NCBI GenBank assembly: GCA_963617205.1
Contig: CAVEOA010000004.1
Span: forward strand, 115,380 to 179,379
DNA: 64,000 bases
Direction of reading: 5' to 3'
From: UBA11524 sp963617205
Lineage (GTDB): Bacteria > Bacillota > Clostridia > Christensenellales > Aristaeellaceae
Shown here: positions 26,393 through 36,345 of the stretch, piece after piece
Position numbering within the stretch: position 1 is the first letter of the stretch
How the letters are laid out: every line of letters begins with the position of its first letter
Notes under the pieces: model-generated
The model's database searches: none
What the model was told of the DNA's origin: nothing
The model's input: the letters and a program-made list of their open reading frames with translations, nothing else
Program-made: the position numbers and the translations under genes

Positions 26393-27218
26393 GATGCTTC
26401 CTCCGCATCAGCAGGATGCCGAGCACAATCAGCACGAGGGACACGCCGTACCAGACGCAGCCGAGCAGCAGAAGCATCCGTTGCCCCTGCACGAGCGCGA
26501 TGGCAGACAACTGCGAAAGCATACCGGGCAGATTGAGAAGCAGCATGGGCACGGACAGCAGAACCGCACTGGTGCCGGATGCCAGCAGAATCGAAGGGAG
26601 ATGCTTCCGGACGCAGCGGAAGAGCATCAGCAGGGAGGAAAGCAGCAGGCAGACGATGCCGGTCAGCGCGGCCGCATGGAAAATCGACGGCAAATCAAGC
26701 ATCTGACCTGCAATGCCGGCGACAAGCTCGGAAATGCTTGCGCGCAGCGGAAAGACAGAAAGGCGAATCAGCTGGTTGAAGGCGTACACGATCTGGTCGC
26801 GTGCAGTGGAGCGTCGAAGCGCCTTTTCGACCGTGCTCTGAAAGCCGGCGTCCGCCATGACGAGCGTCAGCGTCTCCTGACTGTCGAGCGGGTCGGGTGC
26901 GCCTTCCGACAGCATGTCACTGGTGCGCCAGCAGTCGTGCCAGTATGCGGCAAGCGTCTTTGTGTATGTGGACGCGGCGTTGTCAAGCAGGGTCATCGTG
27001 TCGTCCGTCAGGGCGTATTCCGCTTGAATCGCGGCGGCGGACGCATCAATCCGCTGTTGACTCTGCTCGTTGGCGGCAGACAGGATAGATTCGGCGAAAG
27101 GCTCGGTTGTTGTAAGCACGAACAATCCGCAGAGCATGGCTGTCAGCAGGGCAAGCACGGTCAGCAGTGACAGCAGGAATCCCGTCAGCGCATGAGAAAC
27201 GTGGTTCTTTGTGCTCAT
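26385..27218 (-). CDS. Uncharacterised multi-pass membrane protein
   Basis: 277 residues, family not recognised. One helix at about 12-36, a large probably extracytoplasmic region of about 37-165 rich in Ala, Thr and Gln, then hydrophobic segments near 178-200, 208-232 and 240-268, ending in a basic RRKHHD tail. It overlaps both neighbours (4 bases with the 43-residue protein and 8 with the phosphoesterase), so these three are a tightly coupled set. Confidence 0.78.
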   Translation of the reverse strand: MSTKNHVSHALTGFLLSLLTVLALLTAMLCGLFVLTTTEPFAESILSAANEQSQQRIDASAAAIQAEYALTDDTMTLLDNAASTYTKTLAAYWHDCWRTSDMLSEGAPDPLDSQETLTLVMADAGFQSTVEKALRRSTARDQIVYAFNQLIRLSVFPLRASISELVAGIAGQMLDLPSIFHAAALTGIVCLLLSSLLMLFRCVRKHLPSILLASGTSAVLLSVPMLLLNLPGMLSQLSAIALVQGQRMLLLLGCVWYGVSLVLIVLGILLMRRKHHD

Positions 27219-27346
27219 GCGATCACCGCCAGCTTCAGCACTGCGAAAACAAGGTCGCGTCCGCCGAGAAGGAGTGCTGCGGACAGCGCCGCCGCCAGCA
27301 GAAACGCCGGAATCAGCAGAAGCGCTGCATATTTCAGATTTGACAT
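27215..27346 (-). CDS. Small 43-residue membrane protein
   Basis: MSNLKYAALLLIPAF begins a protein that is almost all hydrophobic, with two short helices (about 5-27 and 29-43) split by GGRD. The start at 27346 is supported by CAGGAGG 7 bases upstream; the stop overlaps the next gene's ATG (ATGA). No known family. It is likely a small partner of the following membrane protein. Confidence 0.7.
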   Translation of the reverse strand: MSNLKYAALLLIPAFLLAAALSAALLLGGRDLVFAVLKLAVIA

Positions 27347-27365
27347 GGAAGTTCCTCCTGTTTGT

Positions 27366-29402
<2,037 letters not shown>

Positions 29403-29411
29403 TGCGCCTCC

Positions 29412-31382
29412 TTACTGCTCACGGATAAGACCGTTGGCATATGCCTCCGCAAGCGCCTGCAAATCCTCGATGACGGCGCGATGCTCCTGCCCCTCGTCTG
29501 TGTCGCCGATGAGGATGCGGCGCGGCGCGGTGTAGATGCGTTCGCTGGAGCTGGCGATATCCTCATCCTCGTGAATCGCCTTGTCAACGCTCTCGAACGG
29601 CTGATGCGTCCGAAGCGTCATGCCGTGACTGTTGAACACGAGCGTGTAGCCGGCGATGCCTGTTCGCTGATGATACGCGCTGCAGAATCCGCCGTCAATG
29701 ACAATCAGCTTGCCGCCGCCCTTGACCGGATTTTCCCCCTCGATGGTGCGGACAGGCACATGACCGTTGACGATGTGGCAACCCTCATGATTCAGCCCGA
29801 ATTCGGACAGGATGCGGTCGACGACGGCGGCATCATTGATGAGACGGTAGTAGGGGTTCTTGATCTCTGCATGGGTGGCAGGGTCGGAGATGTACAGCCG
29901 CTCGAAGGTCGTCATGGCGCTTCGACCGTAAATGGGGGACATGGCGCCGCACCACAGGTACCACAGGAAATCCTGACCGACCTGACGCTGCCATGAGCCC
30001 TCCGGGGCGAAGTAACCCATGCGTGCGCAGCGGTCGCAGCAGTCAAACCAGCGCTTGCCGCTGTAATCCGCATCCCAGAAGCGCACGGATGCGAAGCTGC
30101 CGTCCTCGTTCATCGGTACGGCACCGTGATAGAGCAGGTTGCCGTTTACGCAGTGGTAGACAGAGCCCTGCGAATACAGGAATTGCACGTGCTTTTGCAG
30201 CTTCTCGCTGTTCTTGAAGTCGCGCACGAGTGCCGAAATGATGTCCTCCTCGCGCGGAATCAGCTTTTCAGGCGCTTCCGGCTGCACGGTCGGGAAGTCG
30301 CAGTCCAGCAGGGGATACTCGTTCTCGCCGCAGCGAACCATCCCGCGGGCAAAGTCAATTTTGTGCAGGTAGTCGCGCTCCTGCATGTTGAAGTCGGGAT
30401 TGCGCGCGATGACGGCGGATTCCAGCTTGAACATCAGCACCGTGACCGCCTTGTGCATGCGGGCAACGCGCGTCAGGTTGACGGGGCGCGTGTCGGTCGC
30501 ATTCGGGTCGGCATGCGGCATCCAGCGCGTAAGGTCGCTTTCGCTGTAGTATTCCTCCGCGTAGTGCTCCAGGCAGCGCAGCGGAATGCCGTAGCCTCGT
30601 TCAAGCGTGTCAACGTTGTTGTAGGCAAGCGTCGTCTTCAGCACGGTCAGGATACAAAGCGGACTGCCTGCCGCCGCGCCCATCCAGACGACATCGTGGT
30701 TGCCCCATTGAAAATCCACATCATGATAGGCGTAGAGCGTTTCGAGAATCATGTCCGGACGCGGTCCGCGGTCAAACAGGTCGCCGACAATGTGCAGCTG
30801 GTCAACCGCAAGGCGCTTGATGACGCCGCACAGCGCAGCGATGTACTGGTCTGCCATGCCGCAGCGAATCATGCCGGCGATGATTTCGCCATAATACAAA
30901 TCCTTGTTGTGATCCTCGAAATGCGCGTGCAAAAGCTCGTCGAGGATGTGTCCGCATTCCTTGGGCAACACGGCGCGAACGTGGCGACGCGTATGCTTAC
31001 TGGATACAAGGCGGCAAAGGTCAATCAGCTGCAGGAGGACACGCTTATACCAGCCATCGAGGTCATCGTGGCGGCTCTTGAGCTCCGGAAGCTTCTCCGC
31101 AGGGTAGTAAATCAGCGTTGCAAGGTCAGCACGCTCCTGCGCGGATACGGTGTCGCCGAGAAGAAGGTCGATTTTTTCGCGGATGACGCCGGATGCGCTG
31201 TTGAGGATGTGGATGAAAGCCTCATGTTCGCCGTGAAGGTCGCTCATGAAGTGCTCCGTGCCCTTTGGCAGACGCAGCAGCGCCTCGAGACGGATGATTT
31301 CACTGTATGCCGCGAGGGCAGACGGATATTTTTCTGCCAGCAGCTCGAGATGGCGTAGACGCTCCGGCGTATATTCCTGCAT
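29412..31382 (-). CDS. fbp: Fructose-1,6-bisphosphatase, class III
   Basis: 656 residues, the length of the Firmicute class III enzyme. MSDLHGEHEAFIHILN (46-61) and IVGDLFDRGPRPDMI with FQWGNHDVVWMGAA are the metallophosphoesterase motifs; the C-terminal NGHVPVRTIEGENPVKGGG is diagnostic. It makes fructose 6-phosphate in gluconeogenesis, in line with the many triose-phosphate-yielding sugar pathways here. TTAAGGAGG precedes the ATG, and a near-consensus promoter lies at 31420-31448. First gene of a five-gene minus-strand string. Confidence 0.97.
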   Translation of the reverse strand: MQEYTPERLRHLELLAEKYPSALAAYSEIIRLEALLRLPKGTEHFMSDLHGEHEAFIHILNSASGVIREKIDLLLGDTVSAQERADLATLIYYPAEKLPELKSRHDDLDGWYKRVLLQLIDLCRLVSSKHTRRHVRAVLPKECGHILDELLHAHFEDHNKDLYYGEIIAGMIRCGMADQYIAALCGVIKRLAVDQLHIVGDLFDRGPRPDMILETLYAYHDVDFQWGNHDVVWMGAAAGSPLCILTVLKTTLAYNNVDTLERGYGIPLRCLEHYAEEYYSESDLTRWMPHADPNATDTRPVNLTRVARMHKAVTVLMFKLESAVIARNPDFNMQERDYLHKIDFARGMVRCGENEYPLLDCDFPTVQPEAPEKLIPREEDIISALVRDFKNSEKLQKHVQFLYSQGSVYHCVNGNLLYHGAVPMNEDGSFASVRFWDADYSGKRWFDCCDRCARMGYFAPEGSWQRQVGQDFLWYLWCGAMSPIYGRSAMTTFERLYISDPATHAEIKNPYYRLINDAAVVDRILSEFGLNHEGCHIVNGHVPVRTIEGENPVKGGGKLIVIDGGFCSAYHQRTGIAGYTLVFNSHGMTLRTHQPFESVDKAIHEDEDIASSSERIYTAPRRILIGDTDEGQEHRAVIEDLQALAEAYANGLIREQ

Positions 31383-31419
31383 GGTGCTGACCTCCTTAAG
31401 CGCAGATAATCCCTAATAA

Positions 31420-31448
31420 ATCATAGCATGTTTGATGAAATTTGTAAA
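31420..31448 (-). promoter_or_regulatory. Promoter of the fbp-uvrB string
   Basis: On the minus strand TTTACA (31443-31448), 17-base spacer, TATGAT (31420-31425) preceded by TGC (extended -10). Confidence 0.75.
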
Positions 31449-31863
31449 GCAAGCGGCACGCGGAAGCCAGCATGAAAGAGAAGTCAACGCCGTCGCGAAA
31501 CGGGTCAAGGGGGGACTTCGTCCCGTTTCCTGTCCCTTGCAGGGTGCAGGGACAGCGTCCCTGCTGGGGTTTGGGGCAAGTCCCAACAAAACGGCATCAG
31601 TCTGCCATGCAGACGCACTCAACCATTCAGTTGCTGGCAGCGAAGCGTCTCTGCCAGCAACTCAAAGCAGTTGCGCTAATCGAACAGCCGCTTTGGAAAA
31701 TCCATGATTGAATGAATCATATTGCTGCATGCATTTCACGCCATGGAGTGAGCGGCAGCTTTCCAATCATCCCTGCCCCCTCAATTTTCATAGTCGCTTT
31801 GTAATGTAACTTCTTCATTGATGCGTCATAACTTGAGGACATGTATTCAATGAAGGAATTATC
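31449..31863. other. Non-coding region with dispersed repeat and hairpins
   Basis: No convincing gene: the open frames here lack ribosome sites and cross repeats. Seen instead: a GC-rich repeat at 31513-31544 also present at 61232-61264; nested GGGAC/GTCCC inverted repeats at 31513-31600; and a perfect 11-base stem GTTGCTGGCAG (31630-31640) with CTGCCAGCAAC (31651-31661). Confidence 0.6.
31513..31544 (+). repeat. Copy A of a GC-rich intergenic repeat
   Basis: GGACTTCGTCCCGTTTCCTG followed by TCCCTTGCAGGG is almost identical to 61232-61264 (GGACTCCGTCTGTTTTCCTG then CCCCTTCGCAGGG). Both copies are intergenic and in the same orientation. Confidence 0.7.
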
Positions 31864-31890
31864 TTGACAAAAGTGATAAATTGTGATACT
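31864..31890 (+). promoter_or_regulatory. Promoter of the AgrC/LytTR pair
   Basis: TTGACA (31864-31869), 15-base spacer, GATACT (31885-31890) with a TGT extension. The short spacer makes it imperfect. Confidence 0.5.
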
Positions 31891-31929
31891 TTTTTAGTAG
31901 ATATTCAATAAAAAAGGGGGCGGCAGGCG

Positions 31930-33297
31930 ATGCTGGCTTATTTTCAAGGTGTCTTTATCGACCTTCAGTACGGCGTCGGCTATATCATCACAAAAGTCCT
32001 GTTTGTGATCGGTACGGTGTTGCTGCTGAGCGAACTGAAAAAAGATGGAAAGTCACTTCTGATCAAGGCTGTGGAAATCGTCATCAGCATCTGCCTGTAT
32101 TTTCTGCTGTCTGCGGCTTGCGATGCCGTCATGAAAAGCTTTTCCGATCTTTCATGGCATGTTGACATGGCGCTGTTTCTGATTGTCTACTGCCTGATTT
32201 GCAGTCCTTATGACGCGCGTGCCTGCATCGTTCGCGGCTCGACCTTTTTCGCCGGACTGGTGGTCATGCTGCCCATTTCTGAACCCATCGGCGAATGGCT
32301 TCAGAGCATCAATGAATCGTGGTTTGCATGGGGACAATACCTGACGCCGACCATCATGGCAGTCATGATTGCAACAGAGGTCTGGTATCTGCGCCACTTT
32401 GCCTTTGACACGGGCAGCATGGTCGGCATGTCGTGCGTGCTGGCACAGCTTGCTATTTCCGGCATCACCGTTGTCGTAGAAATTGCGGCAGGGTATTTCA
32501 TGGTTGACAAGGCGTTTAAGGTGATCATCAGCGTCGGATTATGGTTTATCGGTTTGCTGACGTACTACATGTTCCACACCATCGTGATCGGCACGGAAGA
32601 AAATCAGCGGCTGCTGGCAATGAAACAGAAGGATGAGATGGAGCGTGAGAAGTACCAGACGAACATCATCAACTACGAGGAGCTTCGCACCATCCGCCAC
32701 GAAATCAAGAATCACAATTTCTACATGAAGGCGCTGCTTGATGAAGGAAAATTGGACGAAATGCGTCAGTATCTGGACAAGGTGACGGCGCAGGGCACGA
32801 AGTTCCTCAAGACATATGACAGCGGCAACTACGCCATCGACGTCGTCATGACGCATGAGCTTGCGGCGGCGAAGAACCATGGCGTCACCATTCAGTCGGT
32901 CATTATCGTACCCAAACGGCTGCCGTTCTCGGATGATGATATTTGCTCGCTTCTGTCCAACCTGTTGGAAAACGCTATCGAGTCCGCTGCAAAATCCGGC
33001 AGGGAGCAGCCTGTCGTGCGCATCACCGCGATGCCTAAGCAGGAGGTGCTGCTCATCCGCGTTGAGAATCCGGTTGACCCGTCCGTTTCGGCACGGCGGC
33101 AGCTTTCACTGGAGACAACGAAGGAAAACAACCGGAACATGCACGGCTTCGGGACGAAAATCATCCGCCGGATTGCGGAGAAATATAACGGCTCGGTCAA
33201 GTACAGCCTGAAGGATGGGCAGTTCGTGGCAGATGTGATGCTGGAGCTGCCGGAGGAAACGGAAAAGAAGAGCTTCGCGCTGGAGGAACATGCATGA
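31930..33297 (+). CDS. Sensor histidine kinase, GHKL/AgrC type
   Basis: 455 residues. About 7 membrane helices fill residues 10-220; a short coiled linker leads to LRTIRHEIKNHNFYMKALLD (252-271) with phospho-acceptor His257, and the ATPase domain has the N box LLSNLLENAIESA (Asn344/Asn348) and HGFGTKIIRRIAEKYNG. This is the AgrC/ComD/VirS group, which usually senses a peptide through the membrane domain. GGGGGCGG precedes the ATG. The stop overlaps the response regulator start by 4 bases. No agrB/agrD-like peptide gene is visible beside it. Confidence 0.92.
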   Translation: MLAYFQGVFIDLQYGVGYIITKVLFVIGTVLLLSELKKDGKSLLIKAVEIVISICLYFLLSAACDAVMKSFSDLSWHVDMALFLIVYCLICSPYDARACIVRGSTFFAGLVVMLPISEPIGEWLQSINESWFAWGQYLTPTIMAVMIATEVWYLRHFAFDTGSMVGMSCVLAQLAISGITVVVEIAAGYFMVDKAFKVIISVGLWFIGLLTYYMFHTIVIGTEENQRLLAMKQKDEMEREKYQTNIINYEELRTIRHEIKNHNFYMKALLDEGKLDEMRQYLDKVTAQGTKFLKTYDSGNYAIDVVMTHELAAAKNHGVTIQSVIIVPKRLPFSDDDICSLLSNLLENAIESAAKSGREQPVVRITAMPKQEVLLIRVENPVDPSVSARRQLSLETTKENNRNMHGFGTKIIRRIAEKYNGSVKYSLKDGQFVADVMLELPEETEKKSFALEEHA

Positions 33298-34034
33298 ATC
33301 GTTGGAATATCGCCATCTGCGATGATGAGGAGGCTGCGCTGAGCATCCTGTCATCCTCGCTGCAGGGCGCGTTTCGCTCGCACAATGTCGAGGTCGCCAT
33401 CGACACGTATACCCGCCCGCGCGTCATGCTCGCGCAAATGAAGAGCACAAATTACGACCTGCTTTTCCTCGACATTGAAATGCCCGGTCTGTCCGGCATC
33501 GACGTCGCGCAGCAGCTCCGCCATGACGGCAATCTGGTGGATATCATCTTCATTTCAAACCGCGAGGATCTCGTTTTCGATGCGCTGCGGGTCAATCCGC
33601 GTGGCTTCATCCGCAAGACGCGCTTCATTCAGGATGTTGCCGGCGTCATCGACACCTATTTTGCCTACCGTAACGATAAGACGCAGGAAAAGGTGCTTGT
33701 CGTGCGCCAGCGCGATCAGGTGCTGCACATCTCCCTTGAAAAGCTCAAGTACATCGAGGGCAGCGGCAAAAAGCAGCTCGCTGTTACAGTCGACCGTGAG
33801 GAGCCGATTGAGATGAACAAGAGCATGCAGGAGCTGGAGGAGGAATTGTCCGGCTTCGGCTTCCTGCGCATCCACAAGGGCTATTTGGTGAATTACCGCT
33901 TCATTCGCCGCATCGGTGAGGATGAGGTGGTTCTCACGGACGACCAGCGTCTGCCGGTCAGCCGCCGCAAGCATCAGGAGGTTCGTGAGCAGTACATGGA
34001 ATGGATGCAGCAGGAAGGCTCGGTTATGCTGTGA
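33294..34034 (+). CDS. LytTR-family response regulator
   Basis: 246 residues. Receiver domain (about 4-120) with acidic pocket Asp10/Asp11, phospho-acceptor Asp60 in LLFLDIEMPGLSG and a FIRKTRF segment carrying the conserved Lys. LytTR DNA-binding domain (about 137-240) with ISLEKLKYIEGSGKK, FLRIHKGYLVNYRFI and LPVSRRKHQEVREQY. ATG overlaps the kinase stop, so both are made together. Targets are unknown; LytTR proteins bind paired 9-base direct repeats. Confidence 0.94.
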   Translation: MNRWNIAICDDEEAALSILSSSLQGAFRSHNVEVAIDTYTRPRVMLAQMKSTNYDLLFLDIEMPGLSGIDVAQQLRHDGNLVDIIFISNREDLVFDALRVNPRGFIRKTRFIQDVAGVIDTYFAYRNDKTQEKVLVVRQRDQVLHISLEKLKYIEGSGKKQLAVTVDREEPIEMNKSMQELEEELSGFGFLRIHKGYLVNYRFIRRIGEDEVVLTDDQRLPVSRRKHQEVREQYMEWMQQEGSVML

Positions 34035-34040
34035 TACAGG

Positions 34041-34078
34041 AAAGGCAGGAGCGCCAAAATCCATGCTCCTGCCTTTGC
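34041..34078. terminator. Bidirectional terminator between LytTR and purR genes
   Basis: AAAGGCAGGAGC (34041-34052) pairs with GCTCCTGCCTTT (34065-34076). Confidence 0.85.
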
Positions 34079-34079
34079 T

Positions 34080-34904
34080 TTATGCATCGCCGTTGAGCCA
34101 GAAAGCGGGCTTCACCGCGAGCGTCTCATGCTCGGTATCGATGTCCATGACCATCAGCGACTTTTCGCCCGACACGCGCTTCTTCAGCGGCTTTGCGGTT
34201 GACATGACGAACGTCATGCCGACAACCTCGACGTTGAACTCGCGCATCAGGTCAATCATGCCCTTGGCCGTGCCGCCGCCCTTCAGGAAATCGTCGACAA
34301 TCAGGCATTTTGTCCCTTCCTTGACCGCACGGCGCGAAAGGCTCATCGTTTCGATATGTCCTGCCGTGCCGGACACATAGTTGATATTCACCGCGCTGCC
34401 TTCGTAGACCTTCGAGGAGTGGCGTGCGATGACAAGCGGAACGCCCAGCGCGTGCGCCGTTGCATAAGCGACCGGAATGCCCTTTGTTTCCATCGTCAGC
34501 ACAAAATCCGGCGCGGCGGCGTAATATTCGGTTGCCATGATTTCACCCATGCGGGTGACGATGTCCGGCGTAGACAGAATGTCGCTGTAATAAAGGAAAC
34601 CGCCGGGAAGAATGCGATCCTCCTCGCTCAGCCGCTGACAAAGCTCGCCGATGAACTTGCGCGCCTCGGGACGGCGTACCTTTGTGCGGTAGCGAACGCC
34701 GCCAGCCGCGCCGGTTACCGTCTCCAGCTCACCAAGACCGAACTCGGCAACCACATCGCGCAGAATGTCGATGTCCTCGCTCATTGTGGATTTGGCTGCG
34801 CCGAACAGGTCGCAGAAGTAAGATAGCGTGAAAATCTGATTGGGGCTTGCCGCGAGAATCTTCATCATGGCGCTCATGCGCTCGTTGCGGCGGATCTTAT
34901 CCAC
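34080..34904 (-). CDS. purR: Purine operon repressor PurR (Bacillus type)
   Basis: 274 residues. N-terminal winged helix (RRNERMSAMMKILAASPNQI to AKSTMSEDIDIL, 5-48) and a phosphoribosyltransferase-like domain with the PRPP motif CLIVDDFLKGGGTAKGM (200-216). DNA binding is relieved by PRPP in Bacillus subtilis. I choose GTG at 34904, since AAAGGAG lies 10 bases upstream; a longer frame to 34970 would include that ribosome site. PurBox-like sequences lie upstream, pointing to autoregulation. Convergent with the LytTR gene and divergent from the HPr-like gene. Confidence 0.94.
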   Translation of the reverse strand: MDKIRRNERMSAMMKILAASPNQIFTLSYFCDLFGAAKSTMSEDIDILRDVVAEFGLGELETVTGAAGGVRYRTKVRRPEARKFIGELCQRLSEEDRILPGGFLYYSDILSTPDIVTRMGEIMATEYYAAAPDFVLTMETKGIPVAYATAHALGVPLVIARHSSKVYEGSAVNINYVSGTAGHIETMSLSRRAVKEGTKCLIVDDFLKGGGTAKGMIDLMREFNVEVVGMTFVMSTAKPLKKRVSGEKSLMVMDIDTEHETLAVKPAFWLNGDA

Positions 34905-34941
34905 TGGCTGATCGCTCCTTTGTTGACATTCGGATGACATT

Positions 34942-34954
34942 ATTTTTCGGATTT
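34942..34954 (-). promoter_or_regulatory. PurBox-like site in the purR leader
   Basis: On the plus strand ATTTTTCGGATTT matches AWWGTTCGGWWWT at 12 of 13 positions. It lies between the purR -10 box (TATAAT, 34980-34985 on the minus strand) and the start codon. Confidence 0.4.
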
Positions 34955-34979
34955 CCTCACGAAAACCCAACCAGTCTGC

Positions 34980-34985
34980 ATTATA
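34980..34985 (-). promoter_or_regulatory. purR -10 box
   Basis: TATAAT on the minus strand. No good -35 is seen 17 bases upstream (TTCCAT), so the promoter is only partly supported. Confidence 0.45.
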
Positions 34986-35023
34986 TCACAAATCTACGAA
35001 TGATGGAAGAGCTTTACACGAAA

Positions 35024-35071
35024 AAAGTTCGGTTTTTTCGAGGAGCGAAAACACGAAAATATCCGAAAATT
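35024..35071. promoter_or_regulatory. Pair of PurBox-like sites between purR and the HPr-like gene
   Basis: AAAGTTCGGTTTT (35024-35036) fits the reverse PurBox AWWGTTCGGWWWT exactly and ATATCCGAAAATT (35059-35071) fits AWWWCCGAACWWT at 12 of 13. The two are in opposite orientation, 22 bases apart, a little more than the 16-17 I recall for Bacillus. Confidence 0.55.
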
Positions 35072-35103
35072 TACAAAGCGATTGAAAAACGTGTGTTACG
35101 CTA

Positions 35104-35131
35104 TTGCTTTTTCTCAAAAATATAGTATAAT
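35104..35131 (+). promoter_or_regulatory. Promoter of the HPr-like gene
   Basis: TTGCTT (35104-35109), 16-base spacer, TATAAT (35126-35131). Confidence 0.65.
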
Positions 35132-35164
35132 AATTTATGGACATGAATCAAGGAGGTGGTTCAC

Positions 35165-35392
35165 ATGAAGTCCGTAAACATCAAGCTGAACCTGATGACA
35201 GACGGTGCCAAGTTCGTCCAGATCGTTGGTGCATATCCGTACGACATGGATCTGCGCAGCGGCCGTCACGTGGTTGACGCGAAGTCCATTCTGGGCATCT
35301 TCTCCCTCGACTGGAGCAAGCCTGTCACGATGGAAATTTACTCCGACGATTGCGACGATCTTCTGGCTGAAATCAAGCCGTTCATGGCGTAA
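35165..35392 (+). CDS. HPr-like protein without the active-site histidine
   Basis: 75 residues with the HPr fold pattern. The Ser46 regulatory helix is kept as DAKSILGIFSL (38-48, Ser41), which in HPr is the HprK target. The loop that should read like GxHARPA is absent; the region is LMTDGAKFVQIVGAYPYD, with no His. It therefore cannot pass phosphate from EI to EII but could act like Crh, which lacks His15. The ATG at 35165 has AGGAGG 8 bases upstream. It has its own promoter and two hairpins behind it. The family is clear; the regulatory role is inferred. Confidence 0.85.
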   Translation: MKSVNIKLNLMTDGAKFVQIVGAYPYDMDLRSGRHVVDAKSILGIFSLDWSKPVTMEIYSDDCDDLLAEIKPFMA

Positions 35393-35414
35393 GTCAGGGC
35401 TGCTCAGCTGGAAC

Positions 35415-35446
35415 TACAGCCTCAGGCGGAAGCGTCTGAGGCTGTA
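35415..35446 (+). terminator. Strong hairpin after the HPr-like gene
   Basis: TACAGCCTCAG (35415-35425) pairs perfectly with CTGAGGCTGTA (35436-35446). No T tract follows, so it may stabilise the mRNA end or pause polymerase. Confidence 0.55.
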
Positions 35447-35468
35447 TGCCTGTCGATATAGACTTTTG

Positions 35469-35506
35469 AGGGCTGTTGCAGAAAGCTGCGGCAGCCCTGT
35501 TATTTT
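35469..35506 (+). terminator. Second hairpin, likely terminator
   Basis: AGGGCTG (35469-35475) pairs with CAGCCCT (35492-35498), then GTTATTTT. Confidence 0.65.
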
Positions 35507-35525
35507 GCGGCAAAGGAGGGAGCCC

Positions 35526-36272
35526 ATGCAGCGCAGGAGCATACCGGATGCGGAGAATCGCCTGCTGATTCTTTATGCGCTCAAAGCCATCGGACCGATG
35601 ACGGACCATCAGCTGCTTGTCGTCATGGCGGACACCGATCTGATGAATTACTTCACGCTGCAGCTGACGCTCTCCGGTCTCGAAACCGACGGCAAGGTCT
35701 GCCGATGCGCAGAGGGAATAGATGCGCCGCTCAGGCTGACCGATGCCGGACGCTATCTGCTGTCGAGCTTCGAGACGCGCATTCCGCAAAGCCGCAGGAC
35801 GCAAATCGACACGGGCGCTGCAAAATGGCAGGAGCGCTTCCTGACCGAGCAGATGGCATCCGCCGAGCTCTACGCCCTGCCGACAGGGGAGACAGGACTG
35901 CACCTGCGGATTGTTGACCATCAGAAAATTATCCTTGACCTTTCGTTTCGGCTGCCGGAGGGACGGACGATTGATCGCCTGTCACAGCGCTGGCAGACGT
36001 GCATGAATCAGGCGTACCTGCTGCTGCTCTCGGCGCTGAGCACGGTGCAGACGGAGCATCCGTCGCTGCCGGAGGGATGCAGCACGACGCAGGTCGGCGA
36101 GGCGGAATGGCTGATGACTGCATGCGACCATGCATCCCAGCCGACCATTACGCTGCTGCTGAGTCTGCCCGGCGAGGAGCTGGCAAAAACGTGCGCCGCC
36201 TCGTTTCAGCTGCTCGGCAGTGCCATTCGCGACATGATGCTGGCGCTGCTGGACGGTGCGATTTCGGAATAA
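35526..36272 (+). CDS. DUF4364 family protein
   Basis: 248 residues. N-terminal AENRLLILYALKAIGPMTDH (9-28) followed by NYFTLQLTLSGLETDGKV looks like a winged helix, as in the Clostridial DUF4364 family; the C-terminal half is an alpha/beta region of unknown role. AAAGGAGGG precedes the ATG. No catalytic motif is visible. It is single between the hairpins of the HPr-like gene and the TauE/SafE gene. Confidence 0.78.
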   Translation: MQRRSIPDAENRLLILYALKAIGPMTDHQLLVVMADTDLMNYFTLQLTLSGLETDGKVCRCAEGIDAPLRLTDAGRYLLSSFETRIPQSRRTQIDTGAAKWQERFLTEQMASAELYALPTGETGLHLRIVDHQKIILDLSFRLPEGRTIDRLSQRWQTCMNQAYLLLLSALSTVQTEHPSLPEGCSTTQVGEAEWLMTACDHASQPTITLLLSLPGEELAKTCAASFQLLGSAIRDMMLALLDGAISE

Positions 36273-36345
36273 TGGCAGTTCATTCTGAGTACATATTCTT
36301 TCATTAGAATAAGAATGCTTATTTTGATGGAGGGAAGGATTCCGA

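Noticed and set aside
31432..31711. Possible small proteins in the gap after fbp
   Set aside because: Two frames overlap the same GC-rich repeats and hairpins, lack ribosome sites and have no resemblance to known proteins.
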